Assembly (NCBI GenBank): GCA_040219135.1 | Contig: JAVJTA010000005.1 | Coordinates: forward strand, 1 to 64,000 | Direction of reading: 5' to 3' | DNA from: UBA7803 sp040219135 | GTDB lineage: Bacteria; Pseudomonadota; Gammaproteobacteria; Pseudomonadales; Azotimanducaceae | Length of the DNA stretch: 64,000 nt | Shown: one piece after another, positions 59,387-64,000 of the stretch | How the letters are laid out: the number at the start of each line of letters is the position of its first letter | Numbering within the stretch: position 1 is the stretch's first letter | The notes under the pieces: model-generated | Told to the model about the DNA's origin: nothing | Databases searched by the model: none | The model's input: only the letters and a program-made list of their open reading frames with translations | Position numbers and translations under genes: made by a program

Positions 59387-60226
59387 ATGCACATCGGCGC
59401 CCTGATCTTTGCCACGGACTATGCCGTACGAGCCGACGAACTCGCCGTGGAACTCGAGAGCCGCGGCTACGAGTCGCTGTTCGTCCCCGAGCACACCCAC
59501 ATTCCCACCTCACGGGAATCACCCTGGCCGGGCGGCGCCGACCTGCCCCGGGAGTACTGGCACACCTACGACCCGTTCGTGTCGCTGTCGTTCGCCGCGG
59601 CGGCGACGAAGACGCTGAAGCTCGGCACCGGCATCTGCCTGCTGCCCCAGCGCGACACCCTGGTCACCGCCAAGCTGGTGGCGAGCCTGGACCGTCTGTC
59701 CAGCGGACGGTTCATCTTCGGCATCGGCGGCGGCTGGAACAAAGAAGAGATGGCTCACCACGGCACCGAGTACCCGACGCGCTTCGCGCGCATGGAGGAA
59801 CAGGTGCGCGCCATGCAGGCGCTGTGGACCGAAGAGAAGTCGGGCTACCAGGGCGAGTTCGTGCAGTTCTCCGAGAGTCTGTCGTACCCGAAACCGGTGC
59901 AGACCCCTTATCCCCCCGTCATCCTCGGCGGCGAGACCGACCATACGCTACGGCGCGTGGTCAGCTACTGCGACGGCTGGCTGCCCCGGGCCCGCCACGG
60001 CTTCGATGCCGCGGAGAACATGCAGCGGCTGCAGACTATGGCGCAGGAGCATGGACGTTCGATGCAGACCTTGACCGTGAGCGTGTTCGGCGCGCGGCCG
60101 GACGCGGCCACGTTGCAGGCGTACCGCGATGCGGGTATCACCCGGGCGATCCTGCCGCTACCGCCGGCCGGCCGGGATGAGGTGTGGAAAGTCCTCGACC
60201 GCTATCAGGGGCTGCTGGAGCGCTGA
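59387..60226 (+). CDS. LLM-class flavin/F420-dependent oxidoreductase
   Basis: A 279-residue luciferase-like protein (TIGR03619-like): GYESLFVPEHTHIPTSRESP, LKLGTGICLLPQRDTLVTAK, LDRLSSGRFIFGIGGGW. It is close in pattern to the one at 32103-32981. Start ATG 59387. The region between this gene and the divergent GST gene (94 bases) should hold both promoters. Confidence 0.85.
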   Translation: MHIGALIFATDYAVRADELAVELESRGYESLFVPEHTHIPTSRESPWPGGADLPREYWHTYDPFVSLSFAAAATKTLKLGTGICLLPQRDTLVTAKLVASLDRLSSGRFIFGIGGGWNKEEMAHHGTEYPTRFARMEEQVRAMQALWTEEKSGYQGEFVQFSESLSYPKPVQTPYPPVILGGETDHTLRRVVSYCDGWLPRARHGFDAAENMQRLQTMAQEHGRSMQTLTVSVFGARPDAATLQAYRDAGITRAILPLPPAGRDEVWKVLDRYQGLLER

Positions 60227-60251
60227 TCGGCGGCCGACGGTCCCGACCGCG

Positions 60252-60941
60252 TCAGGCCCTCACCTTCACCGGCGGCTCGCTCTCCAGCGACCCCCACATC
60301 ACGTCGTCCGGCACCGCCATGATCTGTTCGTACGCACCGGGCGGGTAGTTGGTCATGTGCGGGCCGGGGCCGTCGAGGGCCGGCTGCGGCACGGCGCCGC
60401 CCTGACCTTCGAAGGTGGCCGGGTGCTGGTAGCGCTCGAGCTCCTCGGGGGAGATGCCGGCCAACGCCACCACCTCGGGATCGCACCAGGCCTGCGCGTC
60501 GATCGGCTCGCTGGAGTACGAGAGTTCCAGCGACAGATTCTCCGGCCCGGCGAAATACATGGACACGCACATGCCGTGGTCCACCGGACCCATCACCGGC
60601 ACGCCCTTGGAGCGCAGCCGGTCGCGCAGGTCGAGCAGTTCGTCGTGGTCGGCGACCTTCAGCGCCAGGTGCTGCATGGCGCCGCGGGCGCAGTTGGCGC
60701 CCGGGTTGCCGGCGTGGGTGGCGCCGAGCTTCACCTCGATGCCGTCGATGTCCGGGTTGCAGACGAAGGCCAGGGAACTTTCGTCGTTCAGGCGCAGAAA
60801 GCCGTGCCAGGTGTTCTCGACCCCGTGCATCCAGTACAGGGCGACGAGCTCCATACCCAGCTTGTCGGTGAAGAACTCGATCTGCTGCTTCATGTTGGCG
60901 GTGCAGATGGCGAGGTGATGCAGTCCGGCGACCTGGTTCAT
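60252..60941 (-). CDS. VOC-family protein, extradiol dioxygenase-like
   Basis: A 229-residue VOC protein: AGLHHLAICTANMKQQIEFFTDKLGM, ARGAMQHLALKVADHDELLD and MYFAGPENLSLELSYSS, giving His, His and Glu in the positions used for metal by extradiol catechol dioxygenases and related enzymes. Function in ring cleavage is possible given the neighbouring oxidoreductases but unproved. The start follows a tRNA gene by 26 bases. Confidence 0.8.
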   Translation of the reverse strand: MNQVAGLHHLAICTANMKQQIEFFTDKLGMELVALYWMHGVENTWHGFLRLNDESSLAFVCNPDIDGIEVKLGATHAGNPGANCARGAMQHLALKVADHDELLDLRDRLRSKGVPVMGPVDHGMCVSMYFAGPENLSLELSYSSEPIDAQAWCDPEVVALAGISPEELERYQHPATFEGQGGAVPQPALDGPGPHMTNYPPGAYEQIMAVPDDVMWGSLESEPPVKVRA

Positions 60942-60967
60942 AAGCGCTCCCGGCGGTATGGGTGAGG

Positions 60968-61043
<76 letters not shown>

Positions 61044-61099
61044 GTGAAACCGATTGTGCCGCGTCGGCGCCGCTGCCGGCAATCGTGCGTCGGCGCCCC

Positions 61100-62287
61100 T
61101 TACAGTCCGCGCAGCATTGCCCCTTCCGCCGGCAGTCCGAGCAGCACCCGGCCGGCATCGTCGATGTGGTGCGACGCCACCGTCACGTGCTGGCGCACCA
61201 CGCGCACGTCGCGGGAAAGGCGTTCCAGTGGGTGGCCCACGCTGTTCGCCGTGGTGCCGGCGGAGTCGGCGAGCAGGTCCACGGCGGCCGCCGCGGCGGC
61301 AACGGCATCCGAGCAGGCGGCCTGAAAGATCGCCAGGCTTCGGGACGGCGGCCGGCGGCCGGCGAGCAGTTCGTCCCAGAGCTCGGCGAGCCGCTGCATC
61401 ACCAGGGCGCGTGGCGCCAGCACCTTGAGCTCCGCCTCGATCACCGCGCGCTGAACGCGCGGCCGGTCGCGCAGGGTGAGTCGGGTGAAGCGCGGGGTCT
61501 TGCCGCTGGCGAGTTCGGAGAATTCGGTCAGCGCGGCGCGGGCAATGCCGAGCGCCACCGCAACCTTGTTGTAGGCGAGCCGCGGGCCCAGCGGGAAGCG
61601 CCGGAACGCGGCGGCCCGGGCGACTTCGTCGGCGGACGCCGCCGACTCCATCTCGCCGCTGCCCGGCCCCATGGCGGAAACGATGCGCGCCGCCGGGACG
61701 AAAGCATCGTCCACGCGCACGTCGTGGGAGCCCGAGCCGCGCATGCCGGCCACGTTCCAGGTATCGACAATGGTGAAGTCCCCGCTCGGCAGCATCGCGT
61801 AGCGCAGCGCCCCGTCTTCCAGCGGCTCGCCGTTGCGGTAGAGCCGCACCGTGGCGCCGAACACCGAGCTGTTCTGGCAACCGCTGACGAACTGCCACTG
61901 GCCGCTCACCCGGAAACCGCCCTCGACCGCGTCCGCCCGACCCACGGCCGCGGTGGAGCTGCAGAGAACGACCGCGGGATCGGCGATCAGCTCAGCGCAC
62001 CCTGCCATGCCCGGCGCCACCAGACCGAAGGTCTCGATGCCGATCATGAGGTTCCAACCGGCGCTGCCGTCCGCCTCGGCAATGGTCTCGACGGCGCGGA
62101 ACTGGGTGAGCGGATCGGCGAGCTCACCGCCGCACCAGGGCGGCGCACCCATCCGGTAAAGGCCTGCCGCGGCGAACTCTGCCGCTACCGGCGCCGGCAG
62201 CTGGCGGTCGCGTTCCGCCTGATCGGCGTGCTCGCGCACCAGCGCCGTGAGCGCTGCGGCACGCGCGATCGGGTCCGAGCCTGACAT
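61100..62287 (-). CDS. Acyl-CoA dehydrogenase family / HsaA-like flavin enzyme
   Basis: A 395-residue protein of the acyl-CoA dehydrogenase fold. It resembles the type 2 C-terminal branch that includes HsaA and other flavin-dependent monooxygenases: GVRVSGQWQFVSG-like block (VSGQWQFVSGCQNSSVFG near 130), MRGSGSHDVRVDDAFVP near 185, and no Glu at the usual dehydrogenase site that I can identify. Either an oxygenase needing reduced flavin or an acyl-CoA dehydrogenase; the first is favoured. Confidence 0.78.
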   Translation of the reverse strand: MSGSDPIARAAALTALVREHADQAERDRQLPAPVAAEFAAAGLYRMGAPPWCGGELADPLTQFRAVETIAEADGSAGWNLMIGIETFGLVAPGMAGCAELIADPAVVLCSSTAAVGRADAVEGGFRVSGQWQFVSGCQNSSVFGATVRLYRNGEPLEDGALRYAMLPSGDFTIVDTWNVAGMRGSGSHDVRVDDAFVPAARIVSAMGPGSGEMESAASADEVARAAAFRRFPLGPRLAYNKVAVALGIARAALTEFSELASGKTPRFTRLTLRDRPRVQRAVIEAELKVLAPRALVMQRLAELWDELLAGRRPPSRSLAIFQAACSDAVAAAAAAVDLLADSAGTTANSVGHPLERLSRDVRVVRQHVTVASHHIDDAGRVLLGLPAEGAMLRGL

Positions 62288-62401
62288 GGCCTCTCCCCCT
62301 GCCCATCGACCCCGCCATCATAGCGGATCGCCAACCCGTCGAGCTTGGCCGGATTTGGGCGTAGAGTAGTCGATGGCAAACCACGGATCGGAGCGCCCGC
62401 C

Positions 62402-62458
62402 ATGACCTTCGTACGCACGCTGCTCGCGATTCTCCTGGTCGCCGGCAGGCCCGACTGA
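62402..62458 (+). other. Short signal-peptide-like fragment
   Basis: Eighteen codons encode MTFVRTLLAILLVAG followed by a stop. It looks like the start of a lipoprotein gene that has lost its body, in the 180-base gap between the acyl-CoA dehydrogenase and PPOX genes. A chance frame is also possible. Confidence 0.25.
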
Positions 62459-62468
62459 GCCGACACCG

Positions 62469-62855
62469 ATGCCAACCGCGCTCCGCCACGCCAGCTACGT
62501 CAGCCTCGCCACCTTCCGCAAGTCCGGCGCCGAGGTGGCGACCCCGGTGTGGGTCGCCCACGACAACGGCGAGTTCTTCATCTTCTCCGCCGGCAACGCT
62601 GGCAAGGTGAAACGCCTGCGCAACAGCCCCCGGGCGCGCCTGGCCGTGTGCGACGTGCGCGGCAAGCTGCTCGGCGAGTGGCACGACGCCACCGCCGAGA
62701 TCCTCGAACATCCCGGCGACAAGCGCCGCGCGCTGCGCCTGCTGCGGCGCAAGTACGGCTGGCAGATGTGGCTCGCGGACACCGGGGCGAAGCTCACCGG
62801 GCGCTTCCACCGGCGGGCGTACATCCGCGCGCGGCTGGTGCAGCCGCCGGCCTGA
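62469..62855 (+). CDS. PPOX-class (F420/flavin) oxidoreductase
   Basis: A 128-residue split beta-barrel protein: YVSLATFRKSGAEVATPVWVAHDNGEFFIFSAGNAGKVKRLRNSPRARLAVCD is the pyridoxamine-oxidase-like/F420-binding pattern seen in proteins annotated PPOX class F420-dependent. Only one chain is needed per homodimer. It fits with the four LLM enzymes, which may share the cofactor. Confidence 0.83.
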   Translation: MPTALRHASYVSLATFRKSGAEVATPVWVAHDNGEFFIFSAGNAGKVKRLRNSPRARLAVCDVRGKLLGEWHDATAEILEHPGDKRRALRLLRRKYGWQMWLADTGAKLTGRFHRRAYIRARLVQPPA

Positions 62856-62864
62856 CCGTCCGGG

Positions 62865-64000
62865 TCACGCCGTCTGCGGCTCGAGTTCCGGCGGCGCGAC
62901 CTCCTTCGACCCCACCGCGAGCAGCAGCGTGAACGCCAGCGCGGGCACCAGCCCGGTGAGCAGGTAGTACTGGTCGTATTCCATCGAGACGCCGAGCGCG
63001 GGCAGCCACGCATTCAGCTTCGCCCCCAGGCTGTAGCCGATGTTCGACAACGCCATGTAGAGGGTGAACTGGGTCGCCGCCGCCAGCGTCCAGCAGGCCT
63101 GCATGTACACAGAGAACATGCATACGGTGGTGAAGGCGATGCTGCCGCGGAAGCTGGGCAGCAACCACAGATGCGGATAGCCCGGCTCGTCCCATGCCCC
63201 CGCGGTGAGCGCAAAGGTGAGTGTGATCGCCATGATCATGCCGAGGCCGACCAGGGCGAACCGTCTGCCGCCGAAGCGGCTCGCCAGATAGCCGCCGGTC
63301 AGCGCACCGATCATCTCGCCGGTCACTCCGAGGGTACCCTGCCTGGTGGCGAACTCTTCCGCAGACCAGCCGAGCTTCTGCACGAAGAACTCGGTGGTGA
63401 GCGGATCGTAGAGGCCTTCGCAGACCATGGCCGTCGCCGCCACCAGAACGAGCAGAAACGTGGTTCGGGTCGACAGCGCCGTCATCAGGTTGCGCAAGGT
63501 CGGGCCAAGCCCGAACTCCTGGTGCACCGCCGGAATGTGGGCCGCGCCTCGCGACCAGGGCAGCAGGCGCTCCCCGGGCCGTTCCCGCACCGCGATCAGC
63601 AGGCCGCATACCGCCAGGATCAGCAGCGCCTGCGCCGCCAGGGCGGCCTCGAAGCTGGTGCGCGCAATGACGATGGCGAGCCCGGCCCCACCCAGAGTGA
63701 CGCCCAGCAGCTTGGACGCCCACATGAAGCCGAGCACGGTTCCACGCTCGCGGTCAGCCAGCAGATCCAGCGCCAGGGCGTCGGTGGCGACGTCCTGCAG
63801 CGAGGCGAAGCAGTTGTGGAAGAACAGCACCCAGGCGAGATACACGAGCGTGGCTTCGCTGCCGAGCGCGCCGCTCGACCAGGCGGTGAGCAGGGTGAGC
63901 GACATACCCAGCTGGGCAATGACGATCCAGGGTCGGCGAACGCCCAGGGCCGGCATGCGCACCGAGTCGATCAGCGGAGCCCAGAAGAACTTGAACGTCC
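62865..64000 (-). CDS. AmpG-like MFS permease, 5' end beyond window
   Basis: The reading frame continues to the window edge and encodes KFFWAPLIDSVRMP before the first in-window start, so the N-terminus is outside. Blocks such as FHNCFASLQDVATDALALDLL and RERGTVLGFMWASKLLGVTLGG match AmpG-type peptidoglycan-fragment/acetyl-CoA carriers. About 10 hydrophobic segments are visible. The C-terminus is complete. Confidence 0.8.
   Translation of the reverse strand, partial: TFKFFWAPLIDSVRMPALGVRRPWIVIAQLGMSLTLLTAWSSGALGSEATLVYLAWVLFFHNCFASLQDVATDALALDLLADRERGTVLGFMWASKLLGVTLGGAGLAIVIARTSFEAALAAQALLILAVCGLLIAVRERPGERLLPWSRGAAHIPAVHQEFGLGPTLRNLMTALSTRTTFLLVLVAATAMVCEGLYDPLTTEFFVQKLGWSAEEFATRQGTLGVTGEMIGALTGGYLASRFGGRRFALVGLGMIMAITLTFALTAGAWDEPGYPHLWLLPSFRGSIAFTTVCMFSVYMQACWTLAAATQFTLYMALSNIGYSLGAKLNAWLPALGVSMEYDQYYLLTGLVPALAFTLLLAVGSKEVAPPELEPQTA

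Overview
This 64 kb window looks like chromosome from a high-GC proteobacterium, most likely an uncultured gammaproteobacterium. The DUF2058 protein, SurE, an AmpG-like permease, CYP153 and codons rich in G/C at third positions point that way; the taxonomic call is inference. The first 14 kb is visibly AT-richer than the rest and reads as an acquired island.

Region 1 (1-14.1 kb) is a defence island. It starts with the end of an IS481-type insertion sequence and a tyrosine integrase broken by a small frameshifting deletion. A single minus-strand operon follows, running from 13.7 kb down to 1.2 kb. In transcription order it encodes a DUF6615-like putative PD-(D/E)XK nuclease, an N6-adenine methyltransferase, a 920-residue protein I do not recognise (possibly DrmE-like), the DrmA helicase, DrmB (DUF1998) and the DrmC phospholipase D-like protein. 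drmABC is the core of DISARM. The accessory set here (adenine methylase, no SNF2 drmD, large unknown protein, nuclease-like first gene) fits neither textbook DISARM class. The far end of the island carries the C-terminal scrap of a serine resolvase.

Region 2 (14.3-23.1 kb) is dense in toxin-antitoxin (TA) genes: four vapBC pairs plus a Phd/PIN pair, a mazF pair, a ParE/Phd pair, an orphan ribbon-helix-helix antitoxin and a NYN/PIN protein, mixed with a VOC protein, a pRiA4b ORF-3-like protein and SurE. Two vapBC copies, each 686 bp with its operator, lie as direct repeats exactly 5560 bp apart.

Region 3 (23.1-64 kb) is metabolic chromosome. It holds a CYP153-type P450, a Uma2 nuclease, four luciferase-like (LLM) oxidoreductases, a PPOX/F420-type protein, an HsaA-like acyl-CoA dehydrogenase homologue, a MaoC-like dehydratase, an amidase, alpha/beta hydrolases, several VOC proteins, a glutathione transferase, MFS carriers, pyruvate kinase and a tRNA-Ala(CGC). 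The set suggests catabolism of hydrocarbons or other hydrophobic compounds. More TA-like pairs and decaying genes are scattered through it: a Fic gene lacking its catalytic centre and a truncated NYN paralogue.

The two observations most worth following are the atypical DISARM operon and a redoxin-family gene at 25122-26258. That gene is interrupted by one in-frame TGA exactly at the redox-active position (W-U-G-C) with a hairpin just downstream, so it is a candidate selenoprotein.
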